A stretch of 37,385 nucleotides of DNA from UBA7398 sp964567545 (GTDB lineage Bacteria; Actinomycetota; Actinomycetes; Nanopelagicales; Nanopelagicaceae). The notes beneath the pieces were generated by a model. The model was not told the origin of the DNA, did no database searches, and saw nothing but the letters and a program-made list of their open reading frames with translations. The stretch covers positions 1-37,385 of the forward strand of contig CAZMNB010000007.1 of the NCBI GenBank assembly GCA_964567545.1, in the 5' to 3' direction. Of the stretch, positions 23,276 through 32,122 are shown in pieces. Position 1 is the stretch's first letter; the number at the start of each line of letters is the position of its first letter. The position numbers and the translations under genes were made by a program.

Positions 23276-26200
23276 ATGCAAGGGTTATTAGATGTGCTGG
23301 ATCGTGCAATTAATCTTGATAAATTCTTTAACGACGAAGTATTAGATCTCGTCTGCGCGCAATCGCTAACCCCTTTCTTACTAAGTCATCGCGCAACCAG
23401 TAAACCAATCGTGATAGTCACACACTCAAGTAGGCGAGCTGAAGATATTGGAATTGAAATCTCGGCAATATTGGGCAAAGAAGCAATCATCCAATTTCCT
23501 GCCTGGGAAACGCTTCCTCATGAAAAATTAAGCCCGAAGAGTGACACAGTCGCGCAACGAATCCATGCGCTCTATCAATTGCAGAACGCATCCGGAAAAC
23601 TAAGAATTTTAATCGCGCCAATTAGAGCGCTTATCCAACCGTTAGTCGGCACAATCACTGAAACTCCATTACTTCACTTAGAAATAGGTAAAGAAATTTC
23701 CCTCTCTGAATTAGTTTCACAGTTAACGTTCATGGCTTATAACCGAACCGATTTAGTAGAACGACGCGGTGATTTTGCGGTTCGTGGGGGCATTGTAGAT
23801 ATTTTTCCACCACTTGACGAACATCCAATTCGAATTGAGTTCTTTGGCGACGATATCGAAGAGATGCGGTATTTTGCCGTCTCCGATCAGCGGACTTTTG
23901 CCCCATATCTTGGAAATTTACAAATCCTGCCTTGCCGCGAATTGTTAATAACTAACGAAGTGAAAAACCGTGCGCTAATTCTCGCCGAAAAATTTCCAGA
24001 GCTCCGCGATATTTGTACTCGAATTTCTGAAGGCGCATATGTAGAGGGAATGGAGTCTTTAGCATCAGCGCTTTCACCAACTATGAAACCACTTCTGTCT
24101 TACTTTAAGAAAAATACTGAATTAATTCTTTTAGATGAAGAGCGAAATCGTTCTCGAACTTTAGATTTAGTTAATACGAGCAATGAATTCTTAGAAGCTG
24201 CCTGGTCGAGCGCTGCAAATGGTGGCGCAACTCCAATTGATTTACGCACTTTATTAAGAGATGGAACCTATTTCTCTTTTGATGAACTTCGCGAATATGC
24301 CCAAGATAATCGAGGGTTTGGCTGGCGAAGTATTAATAACTTTGGTGGCGATGAATCCACTTTTATCGCTGATTTTCTGCCTCATGAACCCTATAAAGGC
24401 AATAACGAAAAGTTGATCGCCGATCTCTCAAATTGGGTACGCAACGGTTATCTAGTTCTCTTATCTGCTCATGGTCATGGATTAGCCGATCGATATTTCG
24501 ACATATTAGTTGATGCAGATTTACCGGTTCGGAAGAGTGAATTTATTAAGAGTGCACCAACTCGAGATAGTGTAATTGTCACCACTTCAAATTTAGAGTT
24601 TGGGTTTATAAACGAAGCCATAAAAGTTGTATTAATTACAGATAAAGATATCTCTGGACATCGCAACTCAACTGGCGATGGTGCAAAGATGCCATCTCGA
24701 CGTAAGAAATCTATTGATCCATTAGAACTAAAAGCGGGCGATTATGTAGTTCATGAACAACATGGCGTAGGAAGATATATCGAATTAGTTAAACGCGATT
24801 TTGGTGGTGCTGTGCGTGAATATTTGGTAATCGAATATGCATCTTCAAAACGCGGCCAACCTGGTGATCGGATTTATGTTCCGACAGACGGGCTTGAACA
24901 AGTTACAAGATATGTTGGCGGCGAAGCGCCGGCAGTTCATCGGATTGGCGGTTCCGATTGGATTAAAGCAAAGTCTCGCGCTCGTAAAGCAGTAAAAGAA
25001 ATTGCTGGTGAATTAATTCGGCTTTATGCGGCTCGGACCAGCTCGCCAGGTTTCGCATTTTCTGCGGATACACCTTGGCAACGCGAGTTAGAAGATGCAT
25101 TTGCATATGTAGAAACTCCAGACCAACTTTCCACTATTGATGAAGTTAAACGCGATATGGAACGGCCATATCCAATGGACCGAGTGGTTTGCGGTGATGT
25201 CGGATATGGAAAGACGGAAATTGCAGTTAGAGCTGCATTTAAAGCGGTACAAGATGGTAAGCAAGTGGCGGTTTTAGTTCCCACTACTTTGTTAGTACAA
25301 CAGCATCTCTCCACATTTACTGATAGGTATACCGGATTCCCAATTAAAGTGGCAGGTTTATCTAGATTTAATTCAGCTAAAGAGAATAAGAAAACATTGG
25401 ATAGTTTGGCAGATGGTTCAATTGACATCGTAATTGGCACCCATAGATTACTTTCGCAAGATGTAGTAATAAGAGACCTCGGATTAGTAATTGTTGATGA
25501 AGAACAAAGGTTTGGGGTTGAACATAAAGAAAGCTTAAAGAAAATGCGGACATCGGTAGATGTGCTCTCTATGTCTGCTACGCCAATTCCTCGAACTTTG
25601 GAAATGGCGATTACGGGCATTCGAGAAATGTCCACAATAACTACGCCACCTGAGGAACGTCATCCAGTTCTTACATATGTAGGACCTCAAGATGATAAAC
25701 AAGTAACAGCTGCAATTCACCGCGAACTACTACGCGATGGTCAAGTTTTCTATATTCATAATCGAGTAGAGAGCATTGATCGTGCTGCGGCAAAGTTGCG
25801 AACTTTAGTGCCAGAAGCCCGGATTGCAATTGCGCATGGCCAGATGAATGAAACAGCGTTGGAAGCGGTAATCCTTGCTTTCTGGAATCGCGAGTTCGAT
25901 ATTTTAGTTTGCACCACAATTGTAGAAAATGGAATTGATGTTGCTAATGCAAATACGTTACTAGTAGAACGCGCCGATTTATTTGGACTATCCCAACTTC
26001 ACCAAATCCGTGGTCGTGTTGGTCGAAGTCGAGAGCGCGCTTACGCATACTTCTTGTATCAAGCGGATAAACCATTAACCGAGCTTGCCCTTGATCGATT
26101 AACTACAATCTCGACGCACACCGATTTAGGCTCTGGAATGCAAGTTGCGCTAAAAGATTTAGAAATTCGCGGAGCTGGAAATTTGCTAGGCGGCGAACAG

Positions 26201-26788
26201 AGCGGACATATTGCCGATGTTGGTTTTGATTTGTATATGCGGATGGTCGGTGAGGCGGTAAATGAATACAAGAGTGGGTACTTCGAGCAGACACCTCGTT
26301 TAAAGGAATGCCGTGTGGAACTTCCAGTGACTGCTCATTTACCGCACGATTACATTCCAGGCGAGCGGCTACGTCTTGATATTTATCGACGACTCGCGGA
26401 TGCACAACAAGAGAGCGACATTGATGCAATTCGGGAAGAAATGGTCGATCGATTTGGTGAGCCAACCAGCGTGGTAAACATTTTGCTTCAAGTCGCTGCT
26501 TTAAGAGTTATGGCCAAGAACCTTGGAATTACCGAGGTAATACTTCAAGGAAATTTCCTTCGCATCGGCGAGGTTTTACTCCCAGAATCCACACAACTAC
26601 GGATGCAACGGCTCTACCCAGGCACACTTATTAAAACCGCCATCAAAGTTATCTTGATTGCCCGCCCAAAAACCCCATTAAAAGCGCAATCTGGACGATT
26701 ATCCATAGCCGATTCTTCAGAAAGCGAAGCGATACGGAATACTGAACTCCTTACCTGGGCGATGCAGGCAATTACTTCGACTAAATGA
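23276..26788 (+). CDS. mfd: Transcription-repair coupling factor
   Basis: ATP-dependent translocase that removes stalled RNA polymerase and recruits UvrA. About 1170 residues. Order: UvrB-like N-terminal module (RRGDFAVRGGIVDIFPP at about 180), the RNAP-interaction domain LKAGDYVVHEQHGVGRYIEL, the RecG-like helicase with Walker A GDVGYGKTEIAVRAAF, Walker B DEEQRFGVEHKE, motif III SMSATPIPRTLEMAITGIREMSTI, motif VI QIRGRVGRSRERAYAYF, then the C-terminal TRCF domain (HDYIPGERLRLDIYRRLADA). Start: ATG 23276 with AAAGGAG 5 bases before it; the earlier TTG at 23228 lacks a signal. The mfd-SurA-like-mazG-eno run is conserved in actinobacteria. Confidence 0.96.
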   Translation: MQGLLDVLDRAINLDKFFNDEVLDLVCAQSLTPFLLSHRATSKPIVIVTHSSRRAEDIGIEISAILGKEAIIQFPAWETLPHEKLSPKSDTVAQRIHALYQLQNASGKLRILIAPIRALIQPLVGTITETPLLHLEIGKEISLSELVSQLTFMAYNRTDLVERRGDFAVRGGIVDIFPPLDEHPIRIEFFGDDIEEMRYFAVSDQRTFAPYLGNLQILPCRELLITNEVKNRALILAEKFPELRDICTRISEGAYVEGMESLASALSPTMKPLLSYFKKNTELILLDEERNRSRTLDLVNTSNEFLEAAWSSAANGGATPIDLRTLLRDGTYFSFDELREYAQDNRGFGWRSINNFGGDESTFIADFLPHEPYKGNNEKLIADLSNWVRNGYLVLLSAHGHGLADRYFDILVDADLPVRKSEFIKSAPTRDSVIVTTSNLEFGFINEAIKVVLITDKDISGHRNSTGDGAKMPSRRKKSIDPLELKAGDYVVHEQHGVGRYIELVKRDFGGAVREYLVIEYASSKRGQPGDRIYVPTDGLEQVTRYVGGEAPAVHRIGGSDWIKAKSRARKAVKEIAGELIRLYAARTSSPGFAFSADTPWQRELEDAFAYVETPDQLSTIDEVKRDMERPYPMDRVVCGDVGYGKTEIAVRAAFKAVQDGKQVAVLVPTTLLVQQHLSTFTDRYTGFPIKVAGLSRFNSAKENKKTLDSLADGSIDIVIGTHRLLSQDVVIRDLGLVIVDEEQRFGVEHKESLKKMRTSVDVLSMSATPIPRTLEMAITGIREMSTITTPPEERHPVLTYVGPQDDKQVTAAIHRELLRDGQVFYIHNRVESIDRAAAKLRTLVPEARIAIAHGQMNETALEAVILAFWNREFDILVCTTIVENGIDVANANTLLVERADLFGLSQLHQIRGRVGRSRERAYAYFLYQADKPLTELALDRLTTISTHTDLGSGMQVALKDLEIRGAGNLLGGEQSGHIADVGFDLYMRMVGEAVNEYKSGYFEQTPRLKECRVELPVTAHLPHDYIPGERLRLDIYRRLADAQQESDIDAIREEMVDRFGEPTSVVNILLQVAALRVMAKNLGITEVILQGNFLRIGEVLLPESTQLRMQRLYPGTLIKTAIKVILIARPKTPLKAQSGRLSIADSSESEAIRNTELLTWAMQAITSTK

Positions 26789-26801
26789 AAGTGAGTTCTT
26801 C

Positions 26802-27401
26802 GTGAAAAAATTTATAGCATCTGCGCTAATTCTAATTAGCGGGTTATTTCTAGCTGGCTGCTCAAATATGAGCGCTGCCGCAACTATCGGTAAAACTGAA
26901 ATCTCAATGAAGATGGTCGAAGATAGCATCGCAGAAATTTTGGCGGAGCGTGCAAAAACTGATACTTCAAATATGCAACTTGAAACCGGAGATGCGCTAA
27001 ACCGTAGTCAATTACAATTCTTCGTAACTAATCGAATTATTGAAGAAGTTGCCATTGAAGACAATATTAAAATTACCCAAGCCGAAATCGATGCTTACCG
27101 CATCAATATTCTTGGCAAAATTGGCGGCGAAGCTGCGTTGCCAAACGTATTAGTTAACGCAACGTTGGCACCATCAAACGTCGTAGATATCTTCCGTCGC
27201 GATTTAATCGTTGCAAAACTCTCTCAAGCTGCAACTAATTCGGGGTTATCTGAAGCGGATGCTGGCACTGCTATTCAACAATTAGTTATTGAGAAAGCTA
27301 AAGCGCTAAAAATTGTGATTAATCCTAAGTTTGGCAAATGGAATGCTTTAACCGCCCAAATTGAAGCAGCAGATGCTACAAACGGCGCTGTTACTCCATA
27401 A
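26802..27401 (+). CDS. SurA-N-domain-like lipoprotein
   Basis: Exported protein with a lipoprotein signal: MKKFIASALILISGLFLAGC has the lipobox LAGC, so it should be lipidated on Cys20 and anchored outside the membrane. Residues about 30-150 are helical and match the SurA N-terminal chaperone family (ATIGKTEISMKMVEDSIAE, FFVTNRIIEEVAIEDNIKITQAEIDAY). No parvulin-type PPIase domain is present in the 199 residues, so a chaperone-like rather than isomerase role is inferred. The start is GTG at 26802 with a weak RBS; a gene of this type often lies between mfd and mazG in actinobacteria. Confidence 0.8.
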   Translation: MKKFIASALILISGLFLAGCSNMSAAATIGKTEISMKMVEDSIAEILAERAKTDTSNMQLETGDALNRSQLQFFVTNRIIEEVAIEDNIKITQAEIDAYRINILGKIGGEAALPNVLVNATLAPSNVVDIFRRDLIVAKLSQAATNSGLSEADAGTAIQQLVIEKAKALKIVINPKFGKWNALTAQIEAADATNGAVTP

Positions 27402-27419
27402 CGCTCTTGAGATTTTTAA

Positions 27420-28076
27420 ATGAAAACTGATGAGCTAAAACGCTTAGCAGAGGTAATGGATCGGCTCCGTTCACCGGGGGGTTGTCCGTGGGATGCCGAA
27501 CAAACGCATCAGAGCCTACTTAAATATTTATTAGAAGAATCCTATGAATACATTGAGGCGGTTGAGAGCGGTGATCGTGACGCGATTAAAGAAGAACTTG
27601 GCGACTTATTACTTCAGGTTTACTTTCACTCACGGATAGCGGAAGAAGATAAATCAGCGCCATTTTCAATAAATGATGTAGCTGCGGGTGTTACAAAGAA
27701 ATTAATTAGCCGACACCCACACGTTTTCGGAGATGTTGTGGCGAACACTAGCGAAGAAGTTAAGCAAAACTGGGATCAAATTAAGAGCGCAGAAAAAGGT
27801 AGAACTTCACCAATAGATGGTGTTCCACTTGGCCAGCCAGCTCTCCAATTAGCGGCGAAATTATTACATCGTGCTGAGAAGAATAAATTAGCTAGACCAA
27901 ATACCAATTCCGTAAACTCCACCTTTTCTGATTCAAAAGATTTAGAGAGCGATTTAGGTGAAGCGCTCTTTACGTTTACGGCGTGGGCAGTTGAAAACGG
28001 AATTGATCCCGAAGCCGCGCTTCGGAAAGTGTCGTTGGCATATGCGGAAAAAATCGCAAACGAAAAGACCCTGTAG
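27420..28076 (+). CDS. mazG: MazG-family nucleoside triphosphate pyrophosphohydrolase
   Basis: Hydrolyses non-canonical or excess NTPs to NMP and PPi. 218 residues, of the short single-catalytic-domain form. The N-terminal RLRSPGGCPWDAEQTHQSLLKYLLEESYEYIEAVESGD carries the metal-binding EExxE, and DAIKEELGDLLLQVYFHSRIAEE supplies the second acidic ExxD motif. The second half is a weakly conserved helical domain. The stretch upstream shows no clear Shine-Dalgarno. It is in the same order as in mycobacteria (mfd-mazG-eno). Confidence 0.93.
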   Translation: MKTDELKRLAEVMDRLRSPGGCPWDAEQTHQSLLKYLLEESYEYIEAVESGDRDAIKEELGDLLLQVYFHSRIAEEDKSAPFSINDVAAGVTKKLISRHPHVFGDVVANTSEEVKQNWDQIKSAEKGRTSPIDGVPLGQPALQLAAKLLHRAEKNKLARPNTNSVNSTFSDSKDLESDLGEALFTFTAWAVENGIDPEAALRKVSLAYAEKIANEKTL

Positions 28077-28126
28077 ACTTACCAAATAATGTAAAAGCTC
28101 TGAAAACTTCAAACTAGGAGATCATT

Positions 28127-29404
28127 GTGGTAGCGATAGAGATAATTGGCGCAAGAGAAATTCTTGATTCCCGTGGAAACCCAACAGTTGAAGTTGAAGT
28201 AATTTTAGAGGACGGCACCAACGCTAGAGCAGCAGTTCCAAGCGGAGCTTCAACCGGCGCATTCGAAGCTGCAGAACTCCGTGATGGCGGCGCTCGATAT
28301 TTAGGTAAAGGTGTAGCGAAAGCCGTTAATTTTGTTATTGATGAAATTGCGCCAAACCTTGAAGGTTTGGCAGCGCAAGATCAACGCGAGATAGATCAGA
28401 TTATGATCGATTTAGATGGCACACCAAACAAATCTCGTCTCGGCGCAAACGCAATTCTCGGGGTTTCACTTGCAGTGGCAAAAGCCGCTGCAGAGAGTTC
28501 AGATTTATCTTTCTTCCGTTATATCGGCGGCCCAAATGCGAGCATGTTGCCAGTACCAATGATGAACATTCTAAACGGCGGTGCTCATGCCGATACAAAC
28601 GTTGACATTCAAGAATTTATGATCGCGCCAATCGGTGCGCCAACTTTTAAAGAATCACTTCGCTGGGGCGCTGAGATTTACCATAACTTAAAAGCAGTTC
28701 TAAAAAAGCGTGGCCTCGCAACCAGCATTGGCGATGAAGGTGGATTTGCACCAAACCTCGAGAGCAATCGCGCAGCTCTTGATTTGATTCTAGAAGCAAT
28801 TGAAAAAGCTGGCTTCAAACCAGGCAAAGAGATTGCGCTAGCGATGGATGTGGCCGCAACTGAATTTCATAGCGACGGTAAATATTCATTTGAAGGTAAG
28901 AATTTATCTGCTGTAGAAATGATTGCTTATTACAAGGGCTTAGTTGATTCTTATCCGCTAGTTTCTATCGAAGATCCACTATCTGAAGATGATTGGGATG
29001 GCTGGGCTGAAATAACTAAAGAGTTAGGCAGCAAAGTTCAACTTGTTGGCGATGATCTCTTTGTAACAAACCCAGTTCGCCTGGCACGTGGCATTGCCGC
29101 GAATACCGCTAACGCGCTATTAGTTAAGGTAAACCAAATCGGAACCCTTACTGAAACTTTAGATGCTGTGGCTATGGCACATCGGGCTGGATATCGTTCC
29201 ATGATGAGCCATCGATCTGGTGAAACAGAAGACACCACCATTGCCGATCTTGCGGTCGCAGCAGAATGTGGCCAGATTAAAACTGGTGCGCCAGCACGAA
29301 GCGAACGTGTTGCTAAATACAACCAACTTCTTCGTATTGAAGAAGAGCTAGGCGAGAGCGCACGTTATGACGGGCGCGGCGCATTTCCTCGTTTCTCAAT
29401 TTAA
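28127..29404 (+). CDS. eno: Enolase
   Basis: Glycolytic enzyme, 2-phosphoglycerate to PEP. 425 residues. GAREILDSRGNPTVEVEV, the metal and catalytic blocks GDEGGFAPNL, SIEDPLSEDDWDGW, QLVGDDLFVTN, and the signature LLVKVNQIGTLTET with SHRSGETEDT are intact. The start is GTG at 28127 with AGGAG 6 bases upstream. Confidence 0.98.
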   Translation: MVAIEIIGAREILDSRGNPTVEVEVILEDGTNARAAVPSGASTGAFEAAELRDGGARYLGKGVAKAVNFVIDEIAPNLEGLAAQDQREIDQIMIDLDGTPNKSRLGANAILGVSLAVAKAAAESSDLSFFRYIGGPNASMLPVPMMNILNGGAHADTNVDIQEFMIAPIGAPTFKESLRWGAEIYHNLKAVLKKRGLATSIGDEGGFAPNLESNRAALDLILEAIEKAGFKPGKEIALAMDVAATEFHSDGKYSFEGKNLSAVEMIAYYKGLVDSYPLVSIEDPLSEDDWDGWAEITKELGSKVQLVGDDLFVTNPVRLARGIAANTANALLVKVNQIGTLTETLDAVAMAHRAGYRSMMSHRSGETEDTTIADLAVAAECGQIKTGAPARSERVAKYNQLLRIEEELGESARYDGRGAFPRFSI

Positions 29405-29408
29405 GAAT

Positions 29409-29414
29409 TAACCT
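29409..29414 (+). promoter_or_regulatory. Putative -10 box (TAACCT) of ftsB operon
   Basis: TAACCT, 6 bases, then ATG 29421, in the 16-base gap after eno; no Shine-Dalgarno. This would start the ftsB-DUF501-ppx unit as a leaderless mRNA. Confidence 0.45.
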
Positions 29415-29420
29415 TTTGCT

Positions 29421-29864
29421 ATGAAAAAACAGCGGTTTAAGCGGCCGCATGTAGCGCTTGGATTATTCCTAACTGAAAAAGGAATTTCAGGTCGCTTGCT
29501 AGTTCTCTTTTTTGTAATTTTCGCGATGGCAATTACGCTCGCGCCACCCACGCAACATTATTTTGCGCAACGTGCTCAAATCAGCGCCTTGCAAGCAGAC
29601 GTTTCCGATAACCAGAAAAAATTAAATGATGCACTAGCGCAATTACAACTCTGGCGGGATCCAAATTATGTTAAATCTCAAGCCCGCGAACGGTTGCATT
29701 TTGTGATGCCAGGGGAACGGCAGTACATAGTGATTGGTACTGAGCAATCTCTTTCGACTGATGCAAATACTGCCGCACCTGTAAATGAGAAATTTCCAAT
29801 CGGAATTCCTTGGTATTCCCGAGTTATCTCTTCCATAACCTCAGTCGGGGTGACCAATCCGTGA
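29421..29864 (+). CDS. FtsB/DivIC-like septum formation initiator
   Basis: Bitopic division protein of 147 residues. A basic cytoplasmic N-terminus, one TM (LLVLFFVIFAMAITLAP, about 28-45), a short coiled-coil (about 53-75) and the DivIC/FtsB terminal motif LQLWRDPNYVKSQARERLHFVMPGE. It acts with FtsL/FtsQ at the divisome. It corresponds to Rv1024 downstream of eno. Its stop overlaps the DUF501 GTG start by 4 bases. Confidence 0.9.
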   Translation: MKKQRFKRPHVALGLFLTEKGISGRLLVLFFVIFAMAITLAPPTQHYFAQRAQISALQADVSDNQKKLNDALAQLQLWRDPNYVKSQARERLHFVMPGERQYIVIGTEQSLSTDANTAAPVNEKFPIGIPWYSRVISSITSVGVTNP

Positions 29865-30367
29865 GTGAAAAACCTACTCAACAAGATTTAGATGATGTGG
29901 AAATTCAACTACAGCGAACTCCTAGGGATGTTAATGGAGTCGCCCATAGATGTAATTGCGGATCTCCAGATGTTGTAGAAACTCCACCTCGGCTAAGTGA
30001 TGGCACACCTTTTCCAACTTTTTTTTATGCAACTTGTCCAAAACTGACTGGCGCAATTTCAACTTTGGAATCAAGCGGTTTAATGGCAGAAATGAATGCA
30101 CGGTTAGAGAGCGATCCCGAACTTTCTGGACAATATGCTGCTGCCCACCTTGATTATCTAGCAGCGCGCGCAGCGCTAGGGATCGATGTTCCAGAGTTAG
30201 CCGATATTTCAGCTGGTGGCATGCCAGATCGGGTTAAATGTTTGCACTCACTAATTGCACATTCGCTTGCTGCTGGCCCCGGAGTAAATCCCCTTGGCGA
30301 TGAAGCCCTAGCAAAGTTACCTAAATGGTGGCTTAACGGAACTTGTATTGAAGTTGCAGTTAAATGA
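29861..30367 (+). CDS. DUF501-family protein
   Basis: Conserved protein of unknown function (Rv1025 type), always near ftsB and ppx in actinobacteria. 168 residues from the GTG at 29861 (GTGA overlap with ftsB); the frame extends to 29810 but would overlap ftsB. Visible features: the family motif HRCNCGSPDVVETPPRLSDGTPFPTFFYATCP, with three cysteines, and a C-terminal region VKCLHSLIAHSLAAGPGVNPLGDEAL with a His pair. No membrane segment. It overlaps ppx by 4 bases. No function is assigned here. Confidence 0.88.
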   Translation: MSEKPTQQDLDDVEIQLQRTPRDVNGVAHRCNCGSPDVVETPPRLSDGTPFPTFFYATCPKLTGAISTLESSGLMAEMNARLESDPELSGQYAAAHLDYLAARAALGIDVPELADISAGGMPDRVKCLHSLIAHSLAAGPGVNPLGDEALAKLPKWWLNGTCIEVAVK

Positions 30368-31275
30368 CTCGAGTCGCGGCAATCGATTGCGGTACCAATT
30401 CAATTCGACTATTAATTGCCGATATCGATAATGGAAACTTTCGTGAAGTTGTGCGGGCTATGGAGATTGTCCGCCTTGGTCAAGGTGTCGATAAAACCAA
30501 ATCATTTCACCCAGATGCTATCGCACGAACTCTTGCCGCTGTTGATAAATACGCAAAACAAATTACGACAAAAGGAGTTGAAAAAATTCGTTTCTGCGCA
30601 ACCAGCGCGACCCGCGATGCCACTAACCGTGATTTGTTCATAAATGGCGTTGAATCAATTCTTGGCATTAAACCAGAAGTTATTCCAGGCGAAGAAGAAG
30701 CTGCGCTCTCATTTATTGGCGCAACTAAGGAACTCGCAAAAACAGATGGTCCATTTTTAGTTGTAGATATCGGTGGCGGATCAACCGAATTTGTTTACGG
30801 TACCGATAAAGTCGAATCCGCTAAGAGTGTAAATATCGGATGTGTCCGAATCTCTGAACGGCATTTCACATCAGCACCGCCAACTCCCGGCTCAATTGTG
30901 GAAGCCATTAGCGATATTGATGAAGCAATTGCGGTTGCCGCAAAAGCAGTACCAATCACGCAAGCTAAGACGTTAGTCGCAGTTGCTGGCACTGCAACTA
31001 CAGTTGCGGCGGCGGCGTTAGAGCTAGATCATTACGATCGTTATGCAATCCATTTATCGCGAATCAGCGCAGAAAAAACTTATGCAGTTGCAAAACGTTT
31101 ACAAGGAATGGAACGAAGTGAAATTGAAAACCTCGGCTACATGCACTCTGGTCGAGTAGATGTGATTGCGGCTGGGTCACTAGTACTCTCACGAATTATG
31201 CTTGCAACTGGCGCAACGGAATTTGTAGCTTCCGAATCCGACATACTTGATGGCATGGCGTGGTCGATTAGTTAA
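30364..31275 (+). CDS. ppx: Ppx/GppA-family exopolyphosphatase
   Basis: Hydrolyses terminal phosphates of polyphosphate or pppGpp, and so links to the stringent response. 303 residues, the short form without the C-terminal HD domain. The ASKHA motifs are AAIDCGTNSIRLLIADI, VVDIGGGSTEFVYG and VAGTATTVAAAALEL. ATGA overlap with DUF501 marks one operon. The udg gene starts 2 bases after its stop. Confidence 0.94.
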   Translation: MTRVAAIDCGTNSIRLLIADIDNGNFREVVRAMEIVRLGQGVDKTKSFHPDAIARTLAAVDKYAKQITTKGVEKIRFCATSATRDATNRDLFINGVESILGIKPEVIPGEEEAALSFIGATKELAKTDGPFLVVDIGGGSTEFVYGTDKVESAKSVNIGCVRISERHFTSAPPTPGSIVEAISDIDEAIAVAAKAVPITQAKTLVAVAGTATTVAAAALELDHYDRYAIHLSRISAEKTYAVAKRLQGMERSEIENLGYMHSGRVDVIAAGSLVLSRIMLATGATEFVASESDILDGMAWSIS

Positions 31276-31276
31276 A

Positions 31277-32008
31277 ATGACAAAAGATCCAAAGAAAATT
31301 AAATCTTTATTGGAACTTGATAAAGCCATCACAAACTGCAAACTCTGTCCACGTTTAGTGGATTGGCGTGAAGAAGTTGCCATTACAAAACGTAAATCAT
31401 ATGAAACCGAAAAATACTGGGGGAAACCAATCCCAGGTTTTGGTTCTGAAAGGGCTTCACTTCTCATTGTTGGGCTAGCCCCTGGTGCGCATGGGGCTAA
31501 CCGAACTGGTCGAATCTTTACGGGAGATCGTTCTGGTGATTGGTTATTTAGTTCGCTATATCGAAACGGTTTAGCAAAAATCGCAATTAGCGTTGACCGA
31601 AACGACGGCCAAGAACTCCCAACTTCTAGAATCGCTTGCGCAGTTAGGTGTGCACCACCAGATAACAAACCAACTACGGAAGAGAAAGCGATCTGCGCGC
31701 CTTGGCTCCATCGAGAGATGGAATTACTTTTTCCTACTCTGAAGTCAATTTTGGTACTTGGTAATTTTGCTTGGGGTGCAACTATTTCTGCGTTAACCGA
31801 ACTTGGTGTGAGTCTGCCTAAGCCGATCCCAAAATTTGGCCATGGTGCTAACTTCAAGTTTAAAGGTAAAGATGGCGTAGTTCGCTTAGTTATTGCTAGC
31901 TATCACCCAAGTCAACAGAATACATTTACCGGGAAGTTAACCGAAAAACAGTTGGATTTAGTGATTAAAAAAGCGGGTAGATTTGCCCAGTTAGATTTGC
32001 CCTCGTAG
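31277..32008 (+). CDS. Uracil-DNA glycosylase, family 5 (UdgB type)
   Basis: Base-excision repair enzyme with an iron-sulfur cluster. About 243 residues. Four cysteines in family spacing: NCKLCPR near the N-terminus (C21, C24), then RCAPP and AICAPWL. Motif A GLAPGAHGANRTGRIFTGDRSGDW lacks the family-1 catalytic Asp and the second site is ASYHPSQQNTFTGKL, as in family 5. The open frame extends to 31247, but ATG 31277 follows the ppx stop directly. The stop TAG at 32006-32008 lies inside the tRNA gene that begins at 31999, so the last 10 bases are shared. Confidence 0.9.
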   Translation: MTKDPKKIKSLLELDKAITNCKLCPRLVDWREEVAITKRKSYETEKYWGKPIPGFGSERASLLIVGLAPGAHGANRTGRIFTGDRSGDWLFSSLYRNGLAKIAISVDRNDGQELPTSRIACAVRCAPPDNKPTTEEKAICAPWLHREMELLFPTLKSILVLGNFAWGATISALTELGVSLPKPIPKFGHGANFKFKGKDGVVRLVIASYHPSQQNTFTGKLTEKQLDLVIKKAGRFAQLDLPS

Positions 32009-32071
32009 CCCAATGGCAGAGGCAGAGGACTTAAAATCCTCCAAGTGTCGGTTCGACCCCGACCGAGGGCA
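31999..32071 (+). tRNA. tRNA with anticodon TAA (Leu by codon) but short variable loop
   Basis: Acceptor GCCCTCG (31999-32005) pairs with CGAGGGC (32064-32070), discriminator A at 32071. The anticodon stem GAGGA/TCCTC encloses CTTAAAA, anticodon TAA at 32032-32034, read as Leu (UUA). The T arm is GTCGG-TTCGACC-CCGAC. The variable region is only 5 bases (CAAGT), the class I form, whereas tRNA-Leu normally has a long arm. The D stem has 3 sure pairs. No CCA is encoded (next bases are CTC), unlike the other two tRNAs in this window. The first 10 bases overlap the udg gene. Confidence 0.85.
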
Positions 32072-32122
32072 CTCTCAGGAAAATCCTTTAATATATTGGC
32101 TCCACCAACCGAAAGGGAAGTA

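Noticed and set aside
25024..25635. 203-codon minus-strand ORF inside mfd
   Set aside because: It lies fully inside the conserved mfd helicase region, lacks a recognisable domain and RBS, and its composition is that of a shadow frame.
26103..26465. 120-codon minus-strand ORF
   Set aside because: Shadow of the mfd C-terminal helicase region; no homology-like motifs.
31189..31857. 222-codon minus-strand ORF
   Set aside because: Antisense to udg, whose family motifs are all conserved on the plus strand; no domain seen on the minus strand.
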